DNA from: Lentisphaeria bacterium UBA1791
GTDB taxonomy: Bacteria > Verrucomicrobiota > Lentisphaeria > Victivallales > Victivallaceae
Reading direction: 5' to 3'
Assembly: GCA_002314455.1 (NCBI GenBank)
Contig: DCFZ01000036.1
Location: 18,744-82,743, forward strand
Length of the DNA stretch: 64,000 nucleotides
Positions 52,095 through 61,267 of the stretch are shown here, piece by piece. The notes beneath the pieces were generated by a model, which ran no database searches, was not told where the DNA came from, and saw only the letters and a program-made list of their open reading frames with translations. The translations under genes and the position numbers were made by a program. Positions within the stretch are counted from its first letter, which is position 1; each line of letters begins with the position of its first letter.

Positions 52095-53845
52095 CGCCGC
52101 TTTCCCCGAAAGATCTGCTTTCATTCGTCCCGATGACACGCGAAGAAATGGAGTCGCGTCACTGGGATGCGATCGACATTCTGATCGTGACGGGCGACGC
52201 TTATGTCGATCACCCGAGTTTCGGGCCGCCTTTGATCGCCCGCGTTTTGCTCGATAAAGGCTTTCGCGTCGGCATCATCGCCCAGCCGGACTGGAAAAAT
52301 CCCGACAGTCTCAAAGTTTTCGGCCGCCCGCTCCTCGGCGCGGGAATCGCCAGCGGCAATATGGATTCGATGGTCAAACTCTATACCGCGGGCAGACGGC
52401 TCCGCCACGAAGACCTCTACTCCCCCGGCGGCAAGACGGGGCTTTGCCCTCCGCACGCGACGGTGGTCTACGCGCAACTCGCAAAACAGGCATTTCCGGG
52501 ACTGCCCGTCATTCTCGGCGGCGTCGACGCGAGTTTGCGCCGCGTCGCCCACTACGACTACTGGCAGGATAAAATGCGCCCGTCGGTGCTTATCGACGCC
52601 AAAGCGGATCTGCTCTGCTACGGATTGGGCGAGGAAACGATGCCGGAAATTTTCGACCGCCTGAAAAAAGGGGAAAGTTTAGCGGGTATCCGCGGCACCT
52701 GCCGCTATTTGGGCGGCAAGGAAAGCACGGCGTTCCGGATCGACGACAATACGGTCGAACTGCCGAGTTTTGAGGAAATGTGCGCCGACAAACAAGCGAT
52801 CATGCGCGAAACGAAGATCATCGAAGCCGAAATGAATCCGTGGAACGGCCGGCGGCTGATCCAAAAGACCAACGGCAGAATCCTCCTCGTCGAACCGCCG
52901 CGCCCCCCGATGTCGACGCCAGCATTTGACCACGTTTCGGAACTGCCTTTTACCGGACTTCCGCACTGGAGTTACACCGAAAAGATTCCCGCGTGGGAAG
53001 TTATCAAGGATTCGATCCAGATCGTCCGCGGCTGCCCCGGTGGATGTGCCTTTTGCGGGCTCGTGTCGCACCAGGGGCATCACCTGGTATCGCGCAGTTG
53101 CGCGAGCATCGTGCGAAGCATCGAAAAACTCGCGCAGAAACCGTGGTTTCACGGCACCGTAAGCGACCTCGGCGGCGCGGCAGGCAACATTTACGGACAT
53201 CACCCGCTCGATCCGGAAAAATGCAAAAAATGCAAACGCTACAGTTGTTTGTTTCCCCATTTCTGCCCCAATTACGGCATTGAGGAAAAACCGTTGATGG
53301 AATTGCTCGACCGCGTGAAAAAGATTCCGCGCGTCAAACACGTTTTCATCAACTCGGGCGTCCGGCTCGACCTCGCGCTGAAACAGCCCAAGCAGACGGA
53401 AAAGATCATCCGCGACCACGTTTCCGGACAGATCAGCGTCGCGCCCGAGCACCTCGACGCCGAAGTGCTTCACTTGATGCGCAAAGGCGAAGCGGGGGAA
53501 TTTGACGAATTCAAAAAAATCTTCGACCGCGTCAATCAGCAAAGCGGCAAAAAGCAGTATATGATCCCCTATTTCATTTCCAACTTTCCCGGCAGTACGG
53601 CAAAGCATATGAAAGTCGTCGACGAATATCTTGCGAAATACCACTGGAGCCCCCAGCAGGTACAGGATTTCATGCCGCTGGCAATGACGATGGGGTGCGC
53701 GATGTACTGCGCGGAGATCGCGCCGGACGGCACGCCGATCGAAGTGAGCAAGGGGCTTGCCGAGCGGCGGGATCAGCGCGACTTACTGCGGCGCGACCGG
53801 CGAAAGCAAAGCGAAAAGCCCTCTAAATCCCCCAAAAAACACTAA
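52091..53845 (+). CDS. YgiQ-family radical SAM protein
   Basis: 584 residues. N-terminal B12-binding-like domain (about 25-200; TGDAYVDHPSFGPPLIARVL), radical SAM cluster C315-x3-C319-x2-C322 (RGCPGGCAFCG), then TIM barrel and the family's NFPGST and PLAMTMGCAMYCAEI motifs. Contains an extra CKKCKRYSC segment near 380 that may bind iron or zinc. Biological reaction of YgiQ is unknown. ATG after AGGAGG, overlapping the YczE-like gene. The stop codon overlaps the convergent amidotransferase stop. Confidence 0.9.
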   Translation: MTPLSPKDLLSFVPMTREEMESRHWDAIDILIVTGDAYVDHPSFGPPLIARVLLDKGFRVGIIAQPDWKNPDSLKVFGRPLLGAGIASGNMDSMVKLYTAGRRLRHEDLYSPGGKTGLCPPHATVVYAQLAKQAFPGLPVILGGVDASLRRVAHYDYWQDKMRPSVLIDAKADLLCYGLGEETMPEIFDRLKKGESLAGIRGTCRYLGGKESTAFRIDDNTVELPSFEEMCADKQAIMRETKIIEAEMNPWNGRRLIQKTNGRILLVEPPRPPMSTPAFDHVSELPFTGLPHWSYTEKIPAWEVIKDSIQIVRGCPGGCAFCGLVSHQGHHLVSRSCASIVRSIEKLAQKPWFHGTVSDLGGAAGNIYGHHPLDPEKCKKCKRYSCLFPHFCPNYGIEEKPLMELLDRVKKIPRVKHVFINSGVRLDLALKQPKQTEKIIRDHVSGQISVAPEHLDAEVLHLMRKGEAGEFDEFKKIFDRVNQQSGKKQYMIPYFISNFPGSTAKHMKVVDEYLAKYHWSPQQVQDFMPLAMTMGCAMYCAEIAPDGTPIEVSKGLAERRDQRDLLRRDRRKQSEKPSKSPKKH

Positions 53846-54534
53846 TTTTGCCTTGCCGCTTCGGCGATCAATTGACGAAAGATCGCAGGACCGAGATCAT
53901 CCATTCTTTCCGGGTGAAATTGAACGCCGAGCACCAGGCGGCGCCCCGTCATTTCCACGGCTTCGACGCTCCCGTCAAAGGCAGTCGCCGTCACGACGAG
54001 CCCCTGCCCCAGGTGGTCGGGATCGATCGATTGATGGTGAAAACTGTTGACGCAAACGAACTCGCCCTGTTTTTTTCCGATTGCGCATCCGAGCCACCCG
54101 TCACGGCAAATAAGTGACTGATGCACAACGCCTTGCGTATGCTTTTCGGCATTTTCAAGATGCTGGATCAACTTGCCGCCCGTCGCGATGTTGAGCAATT
54201 GACACCCGGCGCAAATGCCGAGAATGGGCAGTTTCGTCCGCAATGCGGCGCACGCAAAGTCCATATCACATTGAGGACGCAGTCGGTTCATCCGGGTTTC
54301 AGGGTGCGGCTTTTCGCCATAAGATGATGGCGGATAATCCCTTCCGCCGATCAGCAACACGCCATCGGCGCAACCGAGCAGCGCATCGAAAATCTCCTTT
54401 TTGCCGATCGACGGCATCAGCATCGGCACGCCGCCCGCGTCGGCGACGCGCGAAGCGTACTGGCTGATCAATATTTCGCATTCGCGGCCGTTGTGAACAT
54501 CGACCGCCATATTGAGCAAAATAACGGGATTCAT
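53842..54534 (-). CDS. Class I glutamine amidotransferase-like hydrolase (peptidase C26, PuuD-like)
   Basis: 230 residues from ATG 54534, which overlaps the nudC stop by 4 bases. Catalytic triad visible: Cys in GICAGCQLLN (nucleophile elbow), then HPE in LGVQFHPERMD. NSFHHQSI near the end is typical of gamma-glutamyl-GABA hydrolase (PuuD) and relatives. Probably hydrolyses a gamma-glutamyl compound; no other putrescine-degradation genes are nearby. A longer frame upstream lies in nudC and was rejected. Confidence 0.85.
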   Translation of the reverse strand: MNPVILLNMAVDVHNGRECEILISQYASRVADAGGVPMLMPSIGKKEIFDALLGCADGVLLIGGRDYPPSSYGEKPHPETRMNRLRPQCDMDFACAALRTKLPILGICAGCQLLNIATGGKLIQHLENAEKHTQGVVHQSLICRDGWLGCAIGKKQGEFVCVNSFHHQSIDPDHLGQGLVVTATAFDGSVEAVEMTGRRLVLGVQFHPERMDDLGPAIFRQLIAEAARQN

Positions 54535-55334
54535 AAGCGGTTTTCCACAAAGGCGTCGATCACGGCGCGGGCGACGCTGCCCTTTTCCGGCAAACGCGGC
54601 AGTTGATCTCGGGTATACCAGTGGCACTCCGAAAGTTCCGCACCGTCGGCACACGCTTCGCCGCCCGCCCATTCCGCGTAAAAGGCGAGCATCAGACTGT
54701 TGGGGAAAGGCCACGACTGACTCGCCAGATAGCGGAAATGATCGACCTCGATGCCGATCTCCTCCTTGATCTCGCGGTGGATCGCCTCCTCCAAATTTTC
54801 GCCCATCTCGACGAAGCCCGCGATCAGGCTGAAAACGCCTTCGTTGAAGCGATGATTGTGCGCCAGCAAGATCTCATTGCCGCCGTTGCGCGTGATGGCG
54901 ACGATCACGGCGGGGGCGATCTGCGGGAAATAGACGGCGCCGCACGCGGGGCACGTCATCGCAAGATCGTGCGTCGACGGGATCAACGGTTGCGCGCACT
55001 TGCCGCAAAACCGGTGGCTCTCGCGCCACAAAAGCATTTCCTGCGCGCGGCAGAAAGCTTCGCGGACGTCTTCGCTGGCTCCGGCGAGAATAGCACGCCC
55101 GGCGATCGTCGTAAAACATTCGGGGTCCACGCGGCAGGCATAACAAGGCGCGCCGTCCAATTCGCCGACGGGGAGCAACAAGGTGTTTCCATCAAGTCCA
55201 AGTTGCGACAGTGCAGGCAGTTGCATTGATTCATCAAGCACCGCTCCGCGATTCGCCAACGCAACGACGCGCGATTTCTGATCGCATTGTGAAACCGGCA
55301 CGAAACATTTTTGTATTTGATTTACAACAAACAT
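54531..55334 (-). CDS. nudC: NADH pyrophosphatase / RNA decapping hydrolase NudC
   Basis: 267 residues. Zinc ribbon CGKCAQPL and CPACGAVYFPQ, Nudix box GFVEMGENLEEAIHREIKEEIG, and the NudC-specific SQSWPFPNSLM (SQPWPFPxS). Splits NAD(H) and removes NAD caps from RNA 5' ends. One base after the 107-residue gene, within the luxS operon. Confidence 0.93.
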   Translation of the reverse strand: MFVVNQIQKCFVPVSQCDQKSRVVALANRGAVLDESMQLPALSQLGLDGNTLLLPVGELDGAPCYACRVDPECFTTIAGRAILAGASEDVREAFCRAQEMLLWRESHRFCGKCAQPLIPSTHDLAMTCPACGAVYFPQIAPAVIVAITRNGGNEILLAHNHRFNEGVFSLIAGFVEMGENLEEAIHREIKEEIGIEVDHFRYLASQSWPFPNSLMLAFYAEWAGGEACADGAELSECHWYTRDQLPRLPEKGSVARAVIDAFVENRL

Positions 55335-55335
55335 C

Positions 55336-55659
55336 TTACAACAATTCTTTACGCACCGCTTCCAACAATTTTGCGACTTCTTCGGTCACACCGCCCGAAG
55401 CGATAACGTCGGCAATCAGCCGGGCAGTTTCCGCTTTCGGCAGATCGCCGAGTTCCTCGAATGCGCCGGACTGACGCATGGCGATCAGCGCGTCGACGCC
55501 GAGCAACGCCGGAGCCGTCACATCGAAAGCACCCGCTTTTTCCTGCAGGACGATCGATTCCAGATTCATCGGATTGTGGTGGATCAACAGGATCTTCTGC
55601 CCGTCGTCACGGCGACGGTAGAGCGTCCCCTGACGCATCGAATAGCCGGAAATACTCAT
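55336..55659 (-). CDS. Small protein of unknown function
   Basis: 107 residues. The first half (YSMRQGTLYRRRDDGQKILLIHHNP) looks like beta-strands and the second is helical with acidic residues. No signal peptide or motif recognised. Overlaps the luxS stop by 4 bases and is one base ahead of nudC, so it is a real operon member. Confidence 0.75.
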   Translation of the reverse strand: MSISGYSMRQGTLYRRRDDGQKILLIHHNPMNLESIVLQEKAGAFDVTAPALLGVDALIAMRQSGAFEELGDLPKAETARLIADVIASGGVTEEVAKLLEAVRKELL

Positions 55660-56159
55660 TTCATCTCCAAATAGGTGTATGAATCAAAACTCTTGCGCTC
55701 CTCGCAGGCAAGGCAAAGCGCGCGGATCTTTTCCAGCACGGGGCGCACCTTTTCGGTCGGCAAAAGCGTGCGGCAGTTGCCGCACTGGCGGCGGTTGTTC
55801 GCGGGGCACGCCGTCATCGCGAGCGCCTTTTCCGTGCCGGCACGCAAGAACTGCAACGCCTCAAGGTCGGTAAAATTCCCGGCGAGCAAAAGATAAAAAC
55901 CGGTATGGCACCCCATCGGACCGAAGTACAACACCTGAATATGGTCGCACTCGAGAGAACGCACGCCTGTCGCCAGCATATGTTCGATGGTATGCGCCTC
56001 GCCCTCGGTCAAAACAGGATCGCAGTAGGGTTTGCAAACGCGGATATCCAGCGTTTTCACCGGCACGCCGCCGACCATTTCCGTCATCGGCAAATAAATG
56101 CCGCACGCCATTTTTTCATGATCGACCTGAAAGGTCACGGAACGCACTGCTTTTTCCAT
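55656..56159 (-). CDS. luxS: S-ribosylhomocysteine lyase LuxS
   Basis: 167 residues. Metal ligands H56 and H60 in HTIEH plus C126 in RRQCGNC; catalytic C84 in GPMGCHTGFY. All key residues are present. Makes homocysteine and DPD, the precursor of AI-2, from S-ribosylhomocysteine. Acts after the MTA/SAH nucleosidase (29 kb). The cysteine-rich C-terminal region (C118, C129, C149, C152) is unusual in number. First gene of the operon. Confidence 0.95.
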   Translation of the reverse strand: MEKAVRSVTFQVDHEKMACGIYLPMTEMVGGVPVKTLDIRVCKPYCDPVLTEGEAHTIEHMLATGVRSLECDHIQVLYFGPMGCHTGFYLLLAGNFTDLEALQFLRAGTEKALAMTACPANNRRQCGNCRTLLPTEKVRPVLEKIRALCLACEERKSFDSYTYLEMK

Positions 56160-56196
56160 ATTGTTGAACGCCTCCGGAAAGAATTGTCTTTCTTAT

Positions 56197-56225
56197 ACTA
56201 TAGCACCAGTTCAGCTTTTTTGAAA
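56197..56225 (-). promoter_or_regulatory. sigma70-type promoter of the luxS operon
   Basis: Minus strand TTTCAA, 17-bp spacer, TATAGT, 37 bases upstream of the ATG. Confidence 0.45.
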
Positions 56226-56279
56226 CTGAAACGGTTTTCTTTTTTTATTATGATGCTATATTAAGACAAAGGAGTCATT

Positions 56280-57509
56280 ATGCCGGAAAAAATTGTCATC
56301 TGCGGCAGCGGCCCCGCCGGGCTTTCGGCGGCGTTGCACGCCACGGAGCGAGGTTGCGACGTCACCATACTTGAAAAGATGGCGCGTCCCGCCGTCAAGC
56401 TGCTTGCAACGGGCGGCGGACGGTGCAACTTCACCCATTTTCTGCCGGAAAACGAGCTGATGGCGCGCTTCGGAAAATCGGGTTTTTTCATGCGCGACGC
56501 ATTGCGCTACGCGCCGCAGTCGTGGTTGCTCGATTACCTGAAATCGCAAGGCGTTGACGCGGTCTGTCTGGCGGATGGCTGTTTCTTTCCGGCAAGCGAC
56601 CGTGCCGACGACGTCGTCGAGGCGTTTCTGCGCCCGATCCGTCAAAACGGAGGGAAACTCCTCTGCGGTCACACCGCAGAGAGCATCCTCGTTGAAAACG
56701 GCGTCGCGCGCGGCGTCATCGCCAATGGCAAAAGCTTCCTTGCCGATCGCGTCATCCTCGCCGGCGGCGGCACGGCGGCGCCGGCGTTAGGCGGTTCCTC
56801 TCAAGCGTTGACGCTTGCCCATTCAGCGGGGCACACCGTCGTTGCGCCGATGCCCGCCATGGCGCCGCTGCTCCTTGCGGAAACGTGGGTCTGCGAACTT
56901 TCCGGGATCACGCTGGAGGATGTTCAGCTTCTTTTCGGCAGCGGACGGCAAAAAACGGCGACGCGCGGCATTTTGCTCTTTACGGCGGACGGCATTTCCG
57001 GCCCCGCCGCGATCGACCTCTCGCGCGATGCCTACCGCGCCTTTGCCGGGCTGGGGAAATTGACGATTTCGATCGATTTCACGCCGGAAAAGCCTCGCGA
57101 AGAATGGCGAAATTTCTGGATGAAAGCACGGCAGGATTCCCCCAAAAAACTTGTCCGCAACACCCTCGGTGCGATCCTTCCGCAAGCGCTTGCCAAAACG
57201 CTCGTTGATCAAAGTGTCGGCGACGGCAAATGCAATATGGAGCTTTCCAATATCGCGATCGAACAATTGATTTCACGCATCAAGGAAACATCGGTCAGTT
57301 TGAAAAAGATGTGCCCGATGTCGCGTGCAATGGCGATGTCCGGCGGCGTCGACTTGCGCGAGATCGACCCCAAAACATTGCAAAGCAAACTCGTTCAAAA
57401 TCTATTCTTTGCGGGCGAAATGATCGATCTCGTCGGTCCCTGCGGCGGATACAATTTGCAGTTCGCCTTTTCCAGCGGACGGCTGGCGGCGGCTGAAATT
57501 ACAAGATAG
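56280..57509 (+). CDS. HI0933/BaiN-type flavoprotein (FAD/NAD(P)-dependent oxidoreductase)
   Basis: 409 residues, the usual family size. Dinucleotide-binding start IVICGSGPAGLSAALHA, then ATGGGRCNFTH and the family C-terminus FFAGEMIDLVGPCGGYNLQFAFSSG. Family members include BaiN, a bile-acid enzyme, but most have no known substrate. ATG after AAAGGAG, with a TATATT -10 at 56257-56262 whose -35 (GTTTTC) is poor. Divergent from luxS. Confidence 0.88.
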   Translation: MPEKIVICGSGPAGLSAALHATERGCDVTILEKMARPAVKLLATGGGRCNFTHFLPENELMARFGKSGFFMRDALRYAPQSWLLDYLKSQGVDAVCLADGCFFPASDRADDVVEAFLRPIRQNGGKLLCGHTAESILVENGVARGVIANGKSFLADRVILAGGGTAAPALGGSSQALTLAHSAGHTVVAPMPAMAPLLLAETWVCELSGITLEDVQLLFGSGRQKTATRGILLFTADGISGPAAIDLSRDAYRAFAGLGKLTISIDFTPEKPREEWRNFWMKARQDSPKKLVRNTLGAILPQALAKTLVDQSVGDGKCNMELSNIAIEQLISRIKETSVSLKKMCPMSRAMAMSGGVDLREIDPKTLQSKLVQNLFFAGEMIDLVGPCGGYNLQFAFSSGRLAAAEITR

Positions 57510-57525
57510 TGTTACAAAATTACCA

Positions 57526-57554
57526 TTGCCCTTGCAAGGAAGATGTGATATATT
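57526..57554 (+). promoter_or_regulatory. sigma70-type promoter of the uxaB-uxaA operon
   Basis: TTGCCC, 17-bp spacer, TATATT, 33 bases before the uxaB ATG. No palindromic operator was noticed between -10 and the start codon. Confidence 0.6.
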
Positions 57555-57587
57555 CTATCAAAACCTGCAAAAAAAGGAGATATTAAA

Positions 57588-59027
57588 ATGTTGTTGAAAC
57601 GCACTGCCCCCCCCGCCTTGCCGATCCGCGCCATCCAATTTGGAGAAGGCAACTTTTTGCGCGCCTTTATCGACTGGATGCTCAACGGGATGAACAAGCA
57701 AGGCAAATTCAACGGTCTTGTCCGCCTCGTGCAACCCCAGCCGCGCGGCATGTCGGAAGCGATCAATGATCAGGATGGTCTTTACACGTTGTTGCTCCGC
57801 GGTTTTTCCGACGGCAAAGTCGTCGAAAAGCGCGAGGTGATCGAGGTCGTCGCGGGGTGCATTGACGCTTACACCCAATGGGCGGCGGTGCAACAGGAAT
57901 TTGCCAATCCGACGGTGAAATTCATCTTTTCCAACACAACGGAAGCGGGCATTGAGTACAAAGAGGAACCTTACACGCCCAATGAAACGCAGACGACCTT
58001 TCCGGCGAAGCTGACGGCGTTGACCTACGAGCGTTTCACGAAAAAACTCCCGGCGCTCACGTTCATCCCCTGCGAACTCATCGAGCACAACGGCAAGACG
58101 CTCAAAAACTGCATGCTGCGCTACGCCGCGCTCTGGAAACTGCCCCAAGCGTTCGTGGATTACCTTGACAAAGAATGCGTTTTTGTCGACACGCTCGTCG
58201 ACCGGATCGTCGCCGGTTATCCGCGCACCGAAGCCGCCGAGATGGAAAAATCCTTCGGCTACGAGGACAAACTCATCGACTGCGGCGAAATCTTTCACTT
58301 TTTCGTCCTCGAATGCGCCCCCGACGCGCTCCAGGAATTGCCGCTTGCCGAATGCGGCTTCAACGTCTGCATCACCGACGATCTCACGCCTTACCGCACC
58401 CGCAAGGTGCGCTTCCTCAACGGCGCGCACACGGCGAACGTGCTCGCGGCGATCCTGGGCGGCTTGAAGCAGGTCGACGAGATGATGAACGATCCCCTTT
58501 TCGGCGACGTCGTGCGCCGCTCGATCTACGAGGAAATTTTCCCGACGGTGCAATTGCCCGACGCGGAAAAGAAATTTTTCGCCGACTCGATCGTCGAGCG
58601 TTTTCTCAATCCCTTTGCGCACCATCAGCTGCTCTCGATCTCGCTCAATTCGGTATCGAAGTTCAAGGTGCGCGTACTGCCGACGCTGCTCGATTATCTC
58701 AAGCTGAAAAATGAACTGCCCAAGCGGCTCACGTTCGCGCTCGCGGCGTTGCTTCGTTTTTACCGTTTGACGCTCGACGCCGACGGCAAGGCGACGGGCA
58801 GCGTCGACGGCAAAACGTACCCGGTTTCCGATTCGCCGGAAGTGCTCCGGTTTTTCGCCGAACGCCGCGCACTCGACGCCCAAGCGTTTGCCGAAGCGGC
58901 GCTCGGCAACACGGCATTCTGGGAAATGGACCTCAATCAAGTGCCCGGCTTAACCCGACAGGTGGCAAAAGATCTTGCCGCCATCGAGTCGGTCGGTGTT
59001 CGCGAAGCGTTGAAAGGGCTTTGCTGA
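57588..59027 (+). CDS. uxaB: Tagaturonate reductase (altronate oxidoreductase)
   Basis: 479 residues, mannitol-dehydrogenase family. Start IRAIQFGEGNFLRAFIDWML is the typical Rossmann segment of UxaB; SNTTEAGIEY, TFIPCELIEHNGKTLKN and RKVRFLNGAHTA are further landmarks. Reduces tagaturonate to altronate with NADH in galacturonate catabolism. Preceded by AAAGGAG. uxaA follows one base after its stop; the isomerase uxaC is not in the window. Confidence 0.92.
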   Translation: MLLKRTAPPALPIRAIQFGEGNFLRAFIDWMLNGMNKQGKFNGLVRLVQPQPRGMSEAINDQDGLYTLLLRGFSDGKVVEKREVIEVVAGCIDAYTQWAAVQQEFANPTVKFIFSNTTEAGIEYKEEPYTPNETQTTFPAKLTALTYERFTKKLPALTFIPCELIEHNGKTLKNCMLRYAALWKLPQAFVDYLDKECVFVDTLVDRIVAGYPRTEAAEMEKSFGYEDKLIDCGEIFHFFVLECAPDALQELPLAECGFNVCITDDLTPYRTRKVRFLNGAHTANVLAAILGGLKQVDEMMNDPLFGDVVRRSIYEEIFPTVQLPDAEKKFFADSIVERFLNPFAHHQLLSISLNSVSKFKVRVLPTLLDYLKLKNELPKRLTFALAALLRFYRLTLDADGKATGSVDGKTYPVSDSPEVLRFFAERRALDAQAFAEAALGNTAFWEMDLNQVPGLTRQVAKDLAAIESVGVREALKGLC

Positions 59028-59028
59028 A

Positions 59029-60459
59029 ATGAAAACGTTTCGCATCCACGCGCAGGACAACGTTGAAGTCGTCTTGAGCGACGACGGCCTTGTCCCGCGC
59101 GGTCACAAGATCGCCGTCAAGCCGATCAAACAGGGGGAAACCGTCGTCAAGTACGGTATGCCGATCGGTCATGCGACGCGCGATATTGCGCCGGGTGAAC
59201 ACGTGCACAGTTGCAATATGGCGACGGATCTTTCAGGCGTGCTCAACTACGATTATCAGCCCGATTTCAGCGAAGTCACCGCCACTTGCGATGCGCCGCG
59301 GTTTTCAGGCTACCGCCGCGCCGACGGCAAAGTCGGCATCCGCAACCATCTTTTCGTCATTCCGACGGTCGGGTGCGTCAACCGCCTCGCGCGCACGCTG
59401 GCGGAAAAGATCAATCAGGAACTCCCCCAAAACGTCGACCGTGCGCTCGCCCTGGAGCACCCATTCGGCTGTTCGCAGTTGGGGAGCGACCACGCGCTGA
59501 CGCGGCAACTTCTCGCCGACCTCGCGCATCACCCCAACGCAGGCGGCGTCCTGATCGTCGGGCTGGGGTGCGAAAACAATACGATCGCCGAATTCAAGCA
59601 GACGCTCGGAAACTACGATCCCAAGCGGATCCGCTTCATCGTCGCCCAGGAGGAAAAGAACGAACTGGAAGCGGGACTTGCCGAACTGCGGGCGCTCGGC
59701 ACGCTCGCCGCGGCGGATCAGAAGGAAAGCTTTTCGCTCGATCATCTCGTCGTCGGCTTGAAATGCGGCGGCTCCGACGGGTTGAGCGGCATAACCGCCA
59801 ATCCGCTGATCGGGCGTTTCAGCGACTTTCTCGTCGGTCACGGCGGCACCGCGATCCTCTCGGAGGTTCCCGAAATGTTCGGCGCGGAAACGCTGTTGAT
59901 GCGCCGTTGCCGCACCCGGGAAGTCTTTGACAAATGCGTCAAAATGATCAACGACTTCAAGCAGTATTTTCTCCGCTACGGGGAAGCGGTTTCCGAGAAT
60001 CCCTCGCCCGGCAACAAGGCGGGCGGCATCACGACGCTGGAAGACAAGGCGCTGGGATGCACGCAAAAGGCGGGATCGTCGCCGGTCGAAGACGTCTTAA
60101 CTTTGGGCGAAACAGTCAAAACGAGGGGGTTGAATCTCTTGAGCGGCCCCGGCAACGACATGGTGGCGTCGACCCTGCTCGCCGCGGCGGGGGCGCAGAT
60201 CATCCTCTTTTCCACCGGGCGCGGCACGCCTTTCGGCACGGTCGTCCCGACGGTCAAGATCGCGACCAATCAACAGCTCGCCGAAAACAAGGCGCACTGG
60301 ATCGATTTCGACGCATCGGCGGTGTTGCACCGCGACATAACGGCGGTCGACCGGGAATTTCGCGACGCGCTCCTCGCGATCGTCAACGGCAAAAAAGCCG
60401 CCAACGAGGAAAACGGTTTTGAAGAAATTTCCATCTTCAAAGACGGAGTTACCTTGTGA
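59029..60459 (+). CDS. uxaA: Altronate dehydratase
   Basis: 476 residues: N-terminal SAF-like domain (1-95; VPRGHKIAVKPIKQGE, GEHVHSCNM) and C-terminal UxaA catalytic domain (105-470; YRRADGKVGIRNHLFVIPT, LKCGGSDGLSGITANP, GTAILSEVPEMFG). Removes water from altronate to give 2-keto-3-deoxygluconate. Works directly after UxaB. Its last bases overlap the MBL gene by 4. Confidence 0.93.
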   Translation: MKTFRIHAQDNVEVVLSDDGLVPRGHKIAVKPIKQGETVVKYGMPIGHATRDIAPGEHVHSCNMATDLSGVLNYDYQPDFSEVTATCDAPRFSGYRRADGKVGIRNHLFVIPTVGCVNRLARTLAEKINQELPQNVDRALALEHPFGCSQLGSDHALTRQLLADLAHHPNAGGVLIVGLGCENNTIAEFKQTLGNYDPKRIRFIVAQEEKNELEAGLAELRALGTLAAADQKESFSLDHLVVGLKCGGSDGLSGITANPLIGRFSDFLVGHGGTAILSEVPEMFGAETLLMRRCRTREVFDKCVKMINDFKQYFLRYGEAVSENPSPGNKAGGITTLEDKALGCTQKAGSSPVEDVLTLGETVKTRGLNLLSGPGNDMVASTLLAAAGAQIILFSTGRGTPFGTVVPTVKIATNQQLAENKAHWIDFDASAVLHRDITAVDREFRDALLAIVNGKKAANEENGFEEISIFKDGVTL

Positions 60460-61250
60460 AGATCACTTTGCTCGTCAACCACGTTGAAAAAAGGGGATTT
60501 CAAGCGGAATTCGGACTTTCGCTCCTCCTCGACTACCGCAACGGGAAATATCTTTTCGACACCGGTGCGGGGGCGGCGCTTGCCCCGAATCTCGCCCGGC
60601 TCGGCATCGCGCCAAAATCCATCAAGCGGGTGATCCTTTCCCACGGCCATTGCGATCACACCGGGGGACTGGCGGAACTTTCTCCTCAAGCGATCTACGC
60701 GTGCCAAGGCGTTACAATGCCCCATTTCAGCCGCCACGACGACGGCAAGATCCATTTGCTCACGATGCCGGAACGATCCAAAAACGTGCTGAAGGAGTGC
60801 AAATTTCACAACGTCAGCGCGTTTCAGGAAATCGGCAAGGGAATTTTCCTCACGGGCCCCATTCCCCGCACGACGGCGGAAGATTGCGGCGGCGATTTTT
60901 ACCACGATGCGGCGTGTACGATCAAAGACGAGATTCCGGAAGAAACGGCATTGCTGACGGCGGGGGGAATTCTGGTGACGGGGTGCTGTCACGCGGGGAT
61001 TCTCAACACGCTTTTTCTCTGTGAAAAAATTCACCCGGAAATCAAAATTCACACGATCGTCGGCGGGTTGCATTTGCGCCATGCGTCGCCGGCGCGGCTC
61101 AACTTGACCGCCGCCTACTTGCGCCGCATCAAACTCCGCCGGTGCGCGTTGCTCCACTGCACCGGCGATGAAGCGATCGCTTTTCTCAAACGATCGCTCC
61201 CGGCGTGCAAATTCGTCGATCTTTCGCTCGGTGAAACGATTTGCTTTTAA
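60456..61250 (+). CDS. MBL-fold metallohydrolase
   Basis: 264 residues. Metallo-beta-lactamase motif H63-G-H65-C-D67-H68 in LSHGHCDHTGG, a further ligand His in GCCHAGI, and the C-terminal HCTGDEA. Closest in layout to the dihydropterin-phosphate/RFA-P synthase-like subfamily, but substrate unknown. Translationally coupled to uxaA (4-base overlap), which suggests a role in or alongside hexuronate breakdown, for example hydrolysis of a lactone or phosphoester; this is inference. Confidence 0.8.
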   Translation: MKITLLVNHVEKRGFQAEFGLSLLLDYRNGKYLFDTGAGAALAPNLARLGIAPKSIKRVILSHGHCDHTGGLAELSPQAIYACQGVTMPHFSRHDDGKIHLLTMPERSKNVLKECKFHNVSAFQEIGKGIFLTGPIPRTTAEDCGGDFYHDAACTIKDEIPEETALLTAGGILVTGCCHAGILNTLFLCEKIHPEIKIHTIVGGLHLRHASPARLNLTAAYLRRIKLRRCALLHCTGDEAIAFLKRSLPACKFVDLSLGETICF

Positions 61251-61267
61251 GTGTCTTGAATTCGTGA

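Noticed and set aside
54534..54714. N-terminal extension of the glutamine amidotransferase
   Set aside because: Lies in nudC in another frame; the ATG at 54534 overlaps the nudC stop in the usual ATGA manner and starts the family fold.
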